A DNA stretch of 64,000 nucleotides, taken from contig JASJOG010000020.1 in NCBI GenBank assembly GCA_030142905.1, forward strand, positions 2,580,501 to 2,644,500, read 5' to 3'. The position numbers and the translations under genes are program-made. Within the stretch, counting starts at the first letter, position 1. Every line of letters begins with the position of its first letter. Under the pieces are notes generated by a model. The model did no database searches. It saw nothing but the letters and a program-made list of their open reading frames with translations, and had not been told where the DNA came from. The DNA is from Heliopora coerulea (lineage: Eukaryota; Cnidaria; Anthozoa; Scleralcyonacea; Helioporidae). This document shows positions 47,281-57,693 of this stretch, in pieces.

Positions 47281-47405
47281 TCTTTCATTATCACAATCAC
47301 TTTCACTAGCACTATCACTGTCACTTTACATGTCCCTGCACTTATCACTGCTGCTGTCACTTTTCCTATCCATGCCACTACTAGTACCACTGTTCCTGCC
47401 CTCTA
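47281..47405. repeat. Degenerate hexamer array, block 1
   Basis: Imperfect six-base steps on the theme cactgtcactttcactatca. The same theme, as cctgccactgtccct, returns at 47757-47932 after about 350 bp of non-repetitive sequence, so one ancient array was probably split by an insertion. Confidence 0.65.
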
Positions 47406-47756
47406 CCATTGCATCTTACACTCAGGGACCAAAGTTTAGGCATCCATGATGAAGTCCAGACACCAAGTTTGGGTATTATTGCTCAGTGGTAAAATGCAAA
47501 CCAGGATGATGGAAATATGAACATTCAGAGCAGTGTGTATAAATCATTTAATAACAAATGGACTAGCTGTTTAATTGTACTTTTTCTCTTTCAAATATCT
47601 CAAAATGAGATTGTGATTTGTTGCATCTTAATATCAGTTCTCCAAGAGGTTGGCAGCTTAAAGTATGGACATCCAATAGGGCAACCATCTTCTGTGATTT
47701 GGTCATCAGTGTTGAATTATGGTTGTTTCTGATAACTGGACAACTGTAAACTTCAG
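47406..47756. other. Unique-looking insert between hexamer blocks
   Basis: About 350 bp without the hexamer theme. No terminal repeats were identified. Possibly an insertion, possibly the original spacer. Confidence 0.3.
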
Positions 47757-47932
47757 ACCCTGACACTGCCAGTGCCACTTCCCTGTTATTCTCTTCCTGC
47801 CAGACTATCCCTGCTACATCTACTGTGCCTACCAATGTCCCTGACAGTGTCCCAGCCTTCACCTATGCCACTACACCTGTCATTGCCTCTGCCAATGTTC
47901 CTGTCACTGCACCTACCACTTTCAATGCCATG
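47757..47932. repeat. Degenerate hexamer array, block 2
   Basis: Imperfect steps on cctgtcactgcacctaccac continue the theme of 47281-47405. Open frames across it are repeat translations. Confidence 0.65.
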
Positions 47933-50785
47933 GATATATATTATAGGTGATATTACAAATTATTATATGGATGTGGCAGCAAGCAGTCTGAGTATGGAAA
48001 TCTTGCAATTTGATTGACTTCATAAGCAGCTGAATATTTCCTGTATTACCTCCTCCAGGGGGGGTTTCAAAAAACCCTTGCTTGTGTCGAATAAAAATAA
48101 AAATTTTTGACAATATGTGAAGTAAAAAGTATTATGAACAATCAGAAAAGGAAAAGTAACCATGCAGAGTTAAGTTGGTGAAGAAATTTTACATGGAATG
48201 CCAACAGTATTGCAAGTTTTTATTCAACATTCTGTACCTTCACACCTGTCATATTATACTTCTTAAAAACATTGGTCCAATATTTCACCACTACAGACCT
48301 CACACTCAGTCAATAAGTAGTAATTATTGTCTGGGTATGTATTCGATATTAAGGGGCTAGAAATACATTTAGTTTTTTCACTATCCTAGTAGAATAGCAG
48401 ATTTATGAACTACTTATCACTAGCTCAGATCTAGTATCCTGATCTATACTAGAGCAGTGCAGGTACAGTTTCCCATACTTCCACTAACGGTGAAGACTTG
48501 CTTTGGATCCAATGACTAATTATAAAAATTTTTACTTTCTAGTGAAAGATTAATTTACTAGGTTAGTTTTAGGAAGTTTTCTAGGTTTTAGGTTTACTAG
48601 GTTTAGTTTATGGAATGTACTACCCCAACAGAAAATTTACTAGCAACAGGATAGCAGGATACTGCTTAAATTTAGCCCTGTATTAGTCCAACATTTACTT
48701 ATATAATTTGGATATGAGCATAATTTTATACGACAAAGAACTTTACTTAAGCATTCAAGTATATTACTCGAATTTATGCATGCAATATGGGAGCTACTCC
48801 AAACAGTCATGAACCTCCTGTGCATGGAATACCAATATGGCTATCACCATTAACATGCTCATGTAGCATAATTGATGCTCATCCCTCTTTCTGTAGTACT
48901 GAAAACATTTTCTTTTTAATGGCAGCATTAATTATGCAAAGGAAGTGCAACACACCGGCAGAACTTGATGAATTTACGTTATTTGAATGTGAATGGCCTA
49001 CATATGTATTTTAACCTCAAATTCAGCAGTTTTCGTCCCTGTAATCTTTTAATTAAAAGTTCAAAATATGTAACCTCATAGTCCATCAAATTTCATAAAG
49101 AAATATGAAGGATGGAGTGGTAGTACGAGCACCCACAAAGAAACTAGCCAAAGCTTGAACGTAGATTATTTCAATAACTTACCTGTAAATGGTAATCTTC
49201 TTGAATCTCTTGGCGTCCTATTCTCAGGAAAATGGTACAAGAGCAAATTGCTCTTCCCCATCTCAATTGCAATGCCTCCAATTTCATAAATGAACAAAGA
49301 AACGACTATATAGTCAAGGAGAAGTTGAAACATGAGTGAACTCAAAGCACGCGCGAATTTGAATTTTTCAATTTTACGCGGTAACCGTTGACAATTTTGC
49401 CGCAGGCTCACTTTAGTCCACAAAAAGCGCGCGAAAACGCCTGGGGTAAATTGTTCAGTGGCGTTGGAAGCGAGGGGGGGGGGCATTAGCATCCACTTTT
49501 TTTTGGTGGAGGGCCCAGGGAATGTATGTCTCTCAACTTTTTAACTAGCTAGTGATAATAAACTTCAAAATTATGACTGCCAAATCCGATCGTCACTGAA
49601 CTAAACGTTATTTTTGCTTAGAACCTTTAAAAAATCAAAAATTCGGCTTCGAACAACATTCAGGTTATCGTTTTTGGCACTTGTATAACGAGGGAAACTT
49701 GCCATTGGGGTTTTGAAACCTTGGAGCACACTGTCAGACACAACCATACAGAGAGTGGGGCCTCATTTCTCCTGCATAAAAAGGCCCGAATGCATCCAAT
49801 GTTGCAAGCAGCAATTACTAAATAATTCTGACTCCGACATCTCGACGACATATGTAATCCCATTTACCTTTCTTGTACAGTTATACTTCATTCGTTTGGG
49901 GATCTTATATTCTTGTTATTTATCGCTTTGCATTGATTAATTTCTAAAGACTGTATACACGCGCACCGTAAAGAACATAAGTATAGGTAAATATTGAATG
50001 ATATAATCACACAACCAACGGTAATAATGCGCAATGCTGAAGACTACATATCTTTCGAAATACGTCGAACGAATAAGAGTAATTGTTAAAACGTCGTGTT
50101 ATCTCTTAAATTTACTAAATGGCATTGACGACGACGAGACTTTAAAACAGCGGTTGACATCAGGGACTGGGCAATCGAGGAAACATTGCTTTCATTCAAC
50201 GTTTCCTGAATATGGCTAAAAGAGGACAGACTTTGTGTGAACCATTCACAACCGGTGTAAATTAGTGTATACAGAGAAGTACTGGGAAACTAAGCAATCT
50301 TGTATCTCAGGTGGACAAACGAAGAAACAATGTTTCTGAAGTAATATTTAAAGGCCGACAGTGAGGACTGAACCAGATTTTCAACTACGAGGAACAGATT
50401 GCGTGAAATCACATTTTAAGTCCAAGGACTTGAACTATTATTTTCAGTCCAAGGACTGGAAAAAACAGTTCAAATCCTCTGCCCAGTACTTCCATGGTAT
50501 TTCAAATTCGCTCACGTGGTGCCATTCAGCGCGTCTGATTGAATGATATACTCATGAATTATTAATAAGTTTGAGAAACAGAAATAGAGGCTGAGAAACA
50601 AAAAGGTGTTTCTGAATTGTCTGAGAAACATGTGGTGCGACCCGTGAAGAAAATGTTGCTTCCGCAAAAAATTTTTCTATGGATGAGCAAACGGGGAAAC
50701 ATTGGAGGAAATACCGGAAACCTCAAATGTTTCCGCAACAATGTTTTCTCGTTTGCCCACGGGACTAAGAGTCTGGATAAGCATT
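47933..50785. other. Intergenic, no gene recognised
   Basis: Only short frames. A GC-richer patch at 49340-49500 with 'gcgcgaattt' and 'aaaagcgcgcgaaaacgc' could be the edge of a decayed element. A gtttc-rich tract resembling 42480-42680 begins near 50560. Confidence 0.35.
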
Positions 50786-51009
50786 AACCCTTTTCGGCAG
50801 GATGTTGACGAGTAAAATTGTCTGGCGCTAGTCAGAGTAAAATAATAGAAGACTGATTCTGCGTGGAAATAGCAAAAGGTAAAGAAAAACTCGAGGGATA
50901 CGCTTCGGGTCAGGCTCTCACTGACCGATTTCTTCCCTAAGTATGAATATCAAAACCCAACGAAAGACTCGTAGAAGAGGCATCAGTAGGAAAAGGTTCA
51001 TTAAGATTA
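50786..51009. repeat. Fragment of the 21-kb MITE module plus a shared 35-bp block
   Basis: 50786-50850 matches the 'gagtaaaattgtctggcg' module of 21416-21653. About 50945-50980 ('ccaacgaaagactcgtagaa' region) recurs, inverted, at about 52245-52285, suggesting both belong to one larger decayed element, perhaps the Penelope-like one between them. Confidence 0.45.
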
Positions 51010-51216
51010 GAAGGGCTGTTTACACTAGCGAGTTTGTGTCGTGCGATTGACATGTTGGAGTATGTGTTTAACTGACGAGAGCATCGAGGACAAACTCCAG
51101 CGAATCATAAGCGGATATGGTGTTGCGTAGACTGTTATGGGTTTATTGCAGACAGCAGGATGACAATCACAACGTACAAAATCGGACGTGTAAACAAACA
51201 GGCCTTAATGTTGTAT
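51010..51216. mobile_element. MITE, copy of 43587-43780
   Basis: The ends are 'agggctgtttacactagcga' and, inverted, 'gtgtaaacaaacaggcct'. The interior is homologous, in opposite orientation, to 43587-43780. The terminal inverted repeat is about 18 bp. It is followed at once by a small perfect inverted repeat, ttgtattaaacaca / tgtgtttaatacaa (51223-51261). Confidence 0.75.
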
Positions 51217-51420
51217 TAAACACATCATTCATTCTCTGATAATGCTGTGTTTAATACAACGAAAGGTTAGATCTTAATTTTCCTAATTTTTTAATGCCTC
51301 TAAAAACCACAACCGGAGGTCAATTGGAAAAAGTAAAGGATAAAACACAGACCGAAAAATTTCATCTTGAGACTTGACATTCAAGTTAAAACAAGAAACA
51401 GACAAGTTGGAAACGGTAAT

Positions 51421-51450
51421 CTTTCGGCTCTATTTCAGAGTCATCATCAG
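51421..51450 (-). ncRNA. Hammerhead-like motif downstream of the Penelope-like endonuclease tail
   Basis: On minus it reads CTGATGAT, the stem GACTCT / AGAGCC (one A-C mismatch) with loop GAAAT, then GAAAG. The layout is that of hammerhead core C-U-G-A-N-G-A, stem II, G-A-A-A, with one extra U before the stem. It lies 54 bp downstream, in the same orientation, of the frame at 51504-51757. Activity is doubtful because the base after GAAA is G instead of C. Confidence 0.45.
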
Positions 51451-51503
51451 ACCAAATGATTTACAAAAGCTCGCTACGTTATATTTATACAATTACAAGG
51501 ATG

Positions 51504-51757
51504 TCATCGGTTATTAACAATGGAATTAACATAGTCGGACATTAACGTATGTGAGGCTGACAGCTTGACAAGAGAAAAGCCTGATAATTGTCTAAATGCT
51601 GAGAAAAACTGGGAGCATAAGATTAAATAGGATATCGTCACATAAGTGGAAAGACCGGATGAGACAAAAAGTGAAAGTTCTTTGCTGGCCTTTAGGCCAC
51701 TGTTCATTCCCGGTTTATTAAGTTTAATTAAAAGAGCTTCTAAAATAACTAGAACTT
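51504..51757 (-). pseudogene. C-terminal remnant of a Penelope-like element endonuclease
   Basis: On minus the frame reads EALLIKLNKPGMNSGLKASK and continues ELSLF to a stop at 51504. The pattern E-A-L-L-I-(K/R)-x-x-x-P-x-x-N is the typical end of the GIY-YIG endonuclease domain of Penelope-like retroelements. Everything upstream (the rest of the endonuclease and the reverse transcriptase) is missing, cut off at about 51757 where the 419-bp palindrome begins. A hammerhead-like motif follows downstream, as in the terminal repeats of these elements. Confidence 0.65.
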
Positions 51758-52173
51758 TTGCCGTTCATTACCAGAAAATATACTGTCATTAACTCCAACC
51801 TCAAACTCATTAACGCAAAAATACATTCATTTTATTCAACCGACATTCTCTAGCGTAGGTACGCAACCATTTGCATCGAAGGGCATTCTATAGCGTCAAC
51901 AGACAACCCTTAACACCATTCTTTTATACATTGGGGATAATAAAATTTCAATTAGGCAAGATATTTCTCTTGCGCAATTGAAATTTTATTATCCCTACTT
52001 CATAGCAGAATGGTGTTAATGATCGTTTGTTTGCACTATGGAATGCCGTTTGATGCAAATGGTGGGTATCTAAGCTAGTGAATGTTGATTGAATAAAATG
52101 AATGTATTTTTGCGTTAATAAGTTTGAGGTTGGCGTTAATGATGGTACATTTTCTGGTAATGAACAGCAAAAG
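51755..52173. repeat. 419-bp near-perfect palindrome (foldback element)
   Basis: Arms of about 200 bp (51755-51955 and 51972-52173) mirror each other with scattered mismatches around the centre 'ggcaagatatttctcttgcg'. Blocks such as 'attcattttattcaac' and its inverse 'gttgattgaataaaatgaat' are easily seen. It abuts the broken endonuclease remnant, so it probably inserted there. It encodes nothing. Confidence 0.85.
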
Positions 52174-52466
52174 GTGTAATAGGACGAACCTATCAAGAAC
52201 GTATCAAGCTGTCAATCTGACGTATGTTAATTTCCGAGTATTTTAATGCTTCTTCTACGAGTCTTTTGCTGGGCTTTGATATTCATAATCAGATTACGAT
52301 TTCCGCCTGGTTCATCGATCATATCGATTTCTTCCCCGTTCTGGAAGGGTGTTTTCCCTGAAATTTCCCATGTATGGCATATTCTCTTCGTGTATGCCAT
52401 TCAGTATGCCATTCAGCATGCCACTCAACATTATGCACAACTCAAAATAGTTAAACGAATAAAAAT
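52174..52466. other. Flank of the palindrome
   Basis: 'agctgtcaatctgacgtatg' (52206 on) is an inverted partner of 'gtatgtgaggctgacagctt' near 51548, hinting that the palindrome sits inside a larger inverted structure. No gene. Confidence 0.4.
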
Positions 52467-52590
52467 GAAGACGATTTGAAAGATACTTAAATTTACTAAC
52501 GTTTCGTTGCAGCGTGCAACATCTTCAGAGTATAAAATTACAAAGAAAGAAACGTTAGTAAATTTATTTAACGTTATTTCAAATCGTCTT
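52467..52590 (-). repeat. Hairpin element with hammerhead-like core
   Basis: Outer arms 'gaagacgatttgaaa' and inverse 'tttcaaatcgtcttc', with inner arms around 'aaatttactaacgtttc'. On minus, 52496-52528 reads CTGAAGAT, a perfect six-pair stem GTTGCA / TGCAAC with loop CGC, then GAAACGTTAG. This is the best-preserved copy of the CTGANGAT-stem-GAAACGTY arrangement in the window. Confidence 0.8.
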
Positions 52591-52751
52591 CGTGGCTACA
52601 CATCTAATTTTTTTGAGCTGGCTCTTATTTTATCTTTAGTTTACGTTTTTCGCCCGGAAAACCCATCGCAACTATTGTGCGCAATGTTGCATCTCGTGTC
52701 TTAGCCATTGATGAGTTAAGTGCTGCCAGACCAAGGATACTTCATCTCCAG

Positions 52752-52757
52752 TTTATT
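52752..52757 (-). terminator. Possible polyadenylation signal of GPR89
   Basis: AATAAA on minus about 170 bases after the GPR89 stop codon, a plausible 3' end. Confidence 0.4.
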
Positions 52758-52925
52758 CATCACGAGTCAGTTCAACGTGATGTCGGTTTACGAGATAACA
52801 CTACCAAACACCATAATCTTGTTTCACAATCTCATCCCAAAAGCTCGGCTTACATTAGCTTTCGCTGCAACTAATGTTGCCACATCTTCACGCTTAAGAA
52901 TCTCACTCCAAAAGCTCCACGTAGA

Positions 52926-55900
52926 TCAGCTGTAGTTGTCATACATGTGTTTTTCTGGTGCTTGTTTGTGCGCTAAGGAGAGAAATCCGATGCTCGACAA
53001 GGCGCTGATCAAAAAAATCAAATCAAACCATCGATGGTAAAAACTAAACTGCAGCTCCCCAAGAACTTGCGTGATGATCAGACGATATTTTTCGGGCATG
53101 TTCATTCTCATGAGTAACACCGAGGACACGAAATACATCCCCATAATCTCGGCAAGGGCCAAGACGATGATATTCGAGGACTTGGCGCTCGCTATGGAGT
53201 TAAAGAATTTCGTCATTGTAATAAGAAGTCCACGAATTGAGGTGACTATCAGGATACCAATTAACAAAAAGGAGAACTGCTGTGACCAGAACTTCACATC
53301 AAGCTCCAAGCCGATGTATTTTACGGTGATTTCGATCCCACGAGTGACTGGATCGACCTTGCCAACTCGATCGAAGATGATGTTCACAGTTGAGATGAAT
53401 ATTTTCCAGACACAATAGACTGAGAAAATGTGGCCAAGAAAGTCGAAGTACCTTCCTTGCATGGTTTTCGAGAAGTGAACTCTGGCCTTGGTGTTTTGTA
53501 AATCAACGCATTCTAAAAAAAGTTGGCGGCTAAGTTCTTCCAAAGCTTCCACCTCCTTCTGAAGGATTCCGGTGCTTTGGGAGCCACCTCCCGTAACGCT
53601 GGTGAACACTCCCCAGATAGCTGAAAGGAAGAAAAACTTTCACAGTCATCCTGGATCCTGGCAGACGAATGGTTGGAAACATAATGATTAATACTTGAGC
53701 AATAAAATGGAATGAATTACCTTTGGCAGCTAACACTACAAACAAGAATCGATTAGAATGATAGATGAACATTCGTCAAGCTCTATCCTCCGAAAAACGA
53801 TTTCTGAGCCCCAGACGGAGATCGAACCCGCAACCTTCTGATGACCGATGAGAAGCTCTAACCATTGGGCTATTGAGACTCAGATGGTGAGCTATGGTGT
53901 AAGTTCGACATATGTGCAGCCTAAGCAGAAGCCACTATATGTTAATAAAGTTATTGATGAGATATATTTTGGAAATGTAGATGCTTGGAGATATCTTGAA
54001 CAATAGATGAACGTTCGTCAAGCTCTATTCCTCAGGAAAACGATTTCTGAGCCCCAGACGGGGATCAAAACCCGCAACCTTCTGATGACCGGTGAGATGC
54101 TCTAACCATTGAGCTACCAAGACTCAGATGGTGAGCCAAGGTGCAAGTTCAACATATGTGGGACCTAGGCAAGGTGTTGATAATGGTTTTACGGAACTTT
54201 TGGACATTTTTAGAAAATCATTATTTTTTTCTATTTTTCAATCCTTTTCATAAACTGTGTGCATGTTGTAAGTACTTTTACCATATATTATGATGATGAT
54301 TAGTAATTTTTTATTACTTTTATTATTATCATTTTTGTTTTTATTATTATTATTATGATCATTTTTATTTTTTATTAGTATTTATTTATTAATTAATGCA
54401 TGTTTAGAGAAATTTCATATTTTGAATTGAGAAGCCAAGAAGTGGCATAATTATTAATTATTAAAGTTAAATTAAGTGTGCGGACAGTGGCTTCACAAAG
54501 TCATCAAACTGATTATGAGTACATCAGACCTTGGGGAGAGTGACATAATACTTTAAAAATTACCTTGAGTGTTTCACCAGGGGTTCCAAGCACGAGTAAT
54601 AATAAAAACTGAGGGGCATATTCCAGAGATTTTTTGTTGTTTTCAGGTGTTTGACGTTCTCTGATGAAACCCAGTAAGCAAGTGTTTCAACTAGCTTGTC
54701 AAACTAGTATTCACATTAATTTATTGCACATTAGTTTCACTGAATCAGTGACTTGAATATGCAGATGAAGAAAGGTGATTCAGATCACTGGTGAGTTTCC
54801 TACAGGTTTTCATTGCCTATCAAAACACATACATGTGGTGTGGTATACATTCATGGATTGGTTACTGTAATTTATCAATTATTAATGAGTTTGTAAACAT
54901 GAGATCAAACACCAAGAACATTTGAAAGACAGGGTGAAGTCAAGTTTTTCAATTTTTTTTTTTAATTTGTGTTCACCTGAAGCCCCATAGTTTCTCTCCA
55001 CAGCCCTGACTGTTCAACCAAAATCCAGTATCAGTCAACAGTTACAAAAAGTAAGGCAGCAAATTAAGATCATGGGGCCCAAACACCTGAAGAGATTGTG
55101 AGGTTACACCTTGGACCTTAGGGCATGTCGTCACTTATCAATATAGACTTTGACTGCCTCCAGTCCTTATGGTTTATTTTCACAAAATAATTGTCTTGAT
55201 CATTTTCTGCAGTTAAATCAGAGTCTTGGACATTTCTCTTAGACTTACGTATGACCCCATGTACAAGTCATGGATGTTCACTTTGCCAGGGTAAATACTA
55301 CATCTCATGAGATATAATAAACTGATTCCATGCATCATATGTCTATACAATTTTTCCATCAAAAGGTTACCTTATACTAGCAAAAAAGGTCTTCAGCCTG
55401 GCAAGTGGAATTCGCCAGAGCAAAGCAATAATATCCATAACAACCTAGCAACAGAATTACCTGACATTTTTGAATCACTCGCAGCAAATCGCTGACTCTG
55501 CTTCTTTGCCAAAGCAATCCTCTTTTTCTTGCTCACTATGATATCCATGGTTTGCATCAATTTCCTTTCAATCACTTGAATATCTGTGTCGGTGACATTC
55601 CTCATAAAGTAAGCCATGTATGTATATGGACAATTGACTGCACCAAACCCAGACAAAATTGCCATCAATGTAACTCCAATTACTCCAACACGACTAATAC
55701 CTTGTTCGATGGAGAAAATGCCATGCTTAGGATTAAGGATAGGGAAGGGATTGCCCAGTTTCCAGAAGATGTAAAGAAAGAGAACCCAAATAAGCGTTGA
55801 GAACCAAATTACTGTCTTCCTATGATGAGCAAAGCGAAGAGTCTTCACAATGAAAAACGAGATGTAGTACGGCAGAATAAATATCAAAGTAAACAGCATA

Positions 55901-56142
55901 GAGTAGAGTCCAAGTTTCCAGTTGATGTATCTTGACCTTGGCTCCAGTATGCCGAGGATTTCGAAGATAATCAGCTCGAACATGGTGCAAGAGAGAGAGA
56001 AAGTGACCGAGAACACAAGCTGTACAACAACATGTCGGACTTCGTAATCTTTGAACAACCAACGCATGAAAAATAACCAACCGAAGGCGAAGAACAAGCC
56101 CTGAGATATGAAGACGATAGAAAAGTCACTGAATAAGGACAT
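52926..56142 (-). CDS. GPR89: Golgi pH regulator (GPR89 family), two coding exons
   Basis: Exon 1 is 56142-55461 and exon 2 is 53620-52926, joined across a 1840-bp intron. The donor is CAG|GTAATT, the acceptor ctttcag|CTATC and the phase is 1. The product is 458 residues, against about 455 in the human protein, and aligns along its whole length by eye: GWLFFMRWLFKDYEVRH, SCTMFELIIFEILG, NPKHGIFSIEQGISRVGVIG, SGFGAVNCPYTYM, ALEELSRQLFLE, FDRVGKVDPVTRGIEITV, SIRGLLITMTKFF, LAHKQAPEKHM. About nine membrane segments are visible, five in exon 1 and four in exon 2, separated by a hydrophilic coiled region (about 180-265). The family forms a voltage-dependent anion channel that acidifies the Golgi lumen; plant relatives (GTG) were proposed as membrane signalling proteins. 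The start context is unremarkable, but MSLFSD matches the family start. The intron carries tandem SINE A copies. The gene looks intact. Confidence 0.96.
53767..54170 (-). repeat. Tandem SINE family A copies in the GPR89 intron
   Basis: Two head-to-tail units with a period of about 241 bp (starts near 53767 and 54008). Each has a tRNA-like head on minus: A-box side 'tagctcaatggttagagcat', B-box side near 'gcgggttttgatccccgtct'. The second unit is cut short after 'ttcaacatatgtgggacc'. Family A is thus repeatedly found in tandem in this window. Confidence 0.75.
54171..55392. other. Remaining GPR89 intron
   Basis: AT-rich, with tta/att simple stretches at 54290-54420. No exon or named repeat family. 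Confidence 0.45.
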
Positions 56143-56452
56143 TTCGTAGAGGTTAATATACCCAGATACAAGAATACACGAGGTAATTCATCCTTCCGCA
56201 AATCACAATTGTGATACGATACAATACAATATCCAGTCCTGCTGTCTCAATCAGAGCCTGGGTACTAGAAAAGTCATTCAAGGTGGAACACGTCATCTTT
56301 GTAACATGGGTTTGAACACAAGTGGTCGACAAGTAAAATTCTTATTTACAAAGCTAAAATAGACAAAACTAATCAAACTTTTTCGATCATGATGATGACG
56401 GCTAGGACGTAAACGTTTCTGGTTAGTTTGGTCAAATACACTTTGCGGTTTT

Positions 56453-56705
56453 TTAATTTACGGTTTCAACGTACCACTTATAATTCTGAACTCTCTTCAA
56501 AACTACCCTTGGTAAGGCAGAGCCTCGAATTCCGACGCAGAAGGCGAAAAAGAACAAGGAAACTGCAAGAGGACAAGTGTTAGCAAGAGTAATCAAGTGG
56601 ACATAGAAGCTTGGCTTCTTAATGCAAATTTGCTTTATTTTGCAAGCCATCTCTGTTGACACTCACCATGAAAAATTCTGCACGCAGCTAAAACCCATTG
56701 TTGCG
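56453..56705 (-). other. Possible small two-exon gene, unrecognised
   Basis: A textbook acceptor, cttgtcctcttgcag, at about 56572-56586 precedes a frame SLFFFAFCVGIRGSALPRVV that continues LKRVQNYKWYVETVN and stops at 56453. Upstream, a donor CATG|GTGAGT near 56665 could join a frame AQQWVLAACRIFH. The joined peptide would be short, with one membrane segment and a basic tail. No family is recognised. It may equally be a non-coding exon or a chance splice-like pair. Confidence 0.25.
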
Positions 56706-57480
56706 CACATATGCGAAAAAACAACCTACTACCCTGCCACAAAAGAAATGGTAGTTCAACAGAACGACAGGTGGGATTTGAAAAAGTGTTTAAAAGTTTC
56801 TCATTTCTTGGAAAATCATTGTAGTTCGCTACGACCAGCGTTTGCCTCTAACCGGCTTCAAGTTTTTTCAATTTTTTTTTCCTTGTTGGTAGAAAAATTC
56901 ATGTGGATAAAATTACTCCCGCAAATTACTCAATCTGCGTAACTTTGGAACTTGCCCTTAACTAGGGTCGTTCCGACGTCCTAGAGCTTTTCCACATGAG
57001 CACCACAACCATTGCTGGTTTACCTTAATAGACTTATCCATTTTGTCAGGTTGACCAACATGCCTTCTATTCAGACTTTGTGAATGCTAATAACGTACGC
57101 ACACTCTCCACAAAGTCTTTTATTGACGAATTCCAGTGTTCATTCTTTTTTCGAAAAATATATTCAAATAGAAGTCAAAAGTAAGGGTTTATGATGAACC
57201 GATGGGACACCATTTTAGTGATATTTCGATATCTGCATGGAAATCAAAACCAAGACCCGAGAAATCAAACTTCTATTTGTCTACCGTACAATGAAAAGAA
57301 ATAATTGATCATAAAACGGCACAATTCAATGTTGCCAATTATTTTTCTATATATTTCATAATATGTATAATAAATTTCGTAATAAGTATGTATATTCTTA
57401 TAATCGACTAAATTCAGGAACAAAGAAAACTATACTATGAAAATAATTGCCGTCCCCTTAACCCGCAATAAGACGACAAT

Positions 57481-57486
57481 TTATTG
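57481..57486 (-). terminator. Possible polyadenylation signal of the cyclin gene
   Basis: AATAAA-like hexamer on minus, about 210 bases after the cyclin stop. AT-rich surroundings make chance occurrence possible. Confidence 0.3.
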
Positions 57487-57693
57487 GTTTTAGCTTTAGG
57501 ATTTTAAGCAATTAAAATTTCGTCTGAAGTAAATTATGAACAACAAAATTAACTTATTGCGTCATATGTTTCTGTTATACTATACGATTTGTTTCGTGTC
57601 AGATACTTGAATTACGCAAATGTTACAGAAATCTTTTTTTACATCTAAAATGTCCTTCTAGATCGGGTTTTTATGACGAGTCAAATCTGTTAG

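Noticed and set aside
53071..53418. 115-codon plus frame
   Set aside because: Antisense shadow of GPR89 exon 2.
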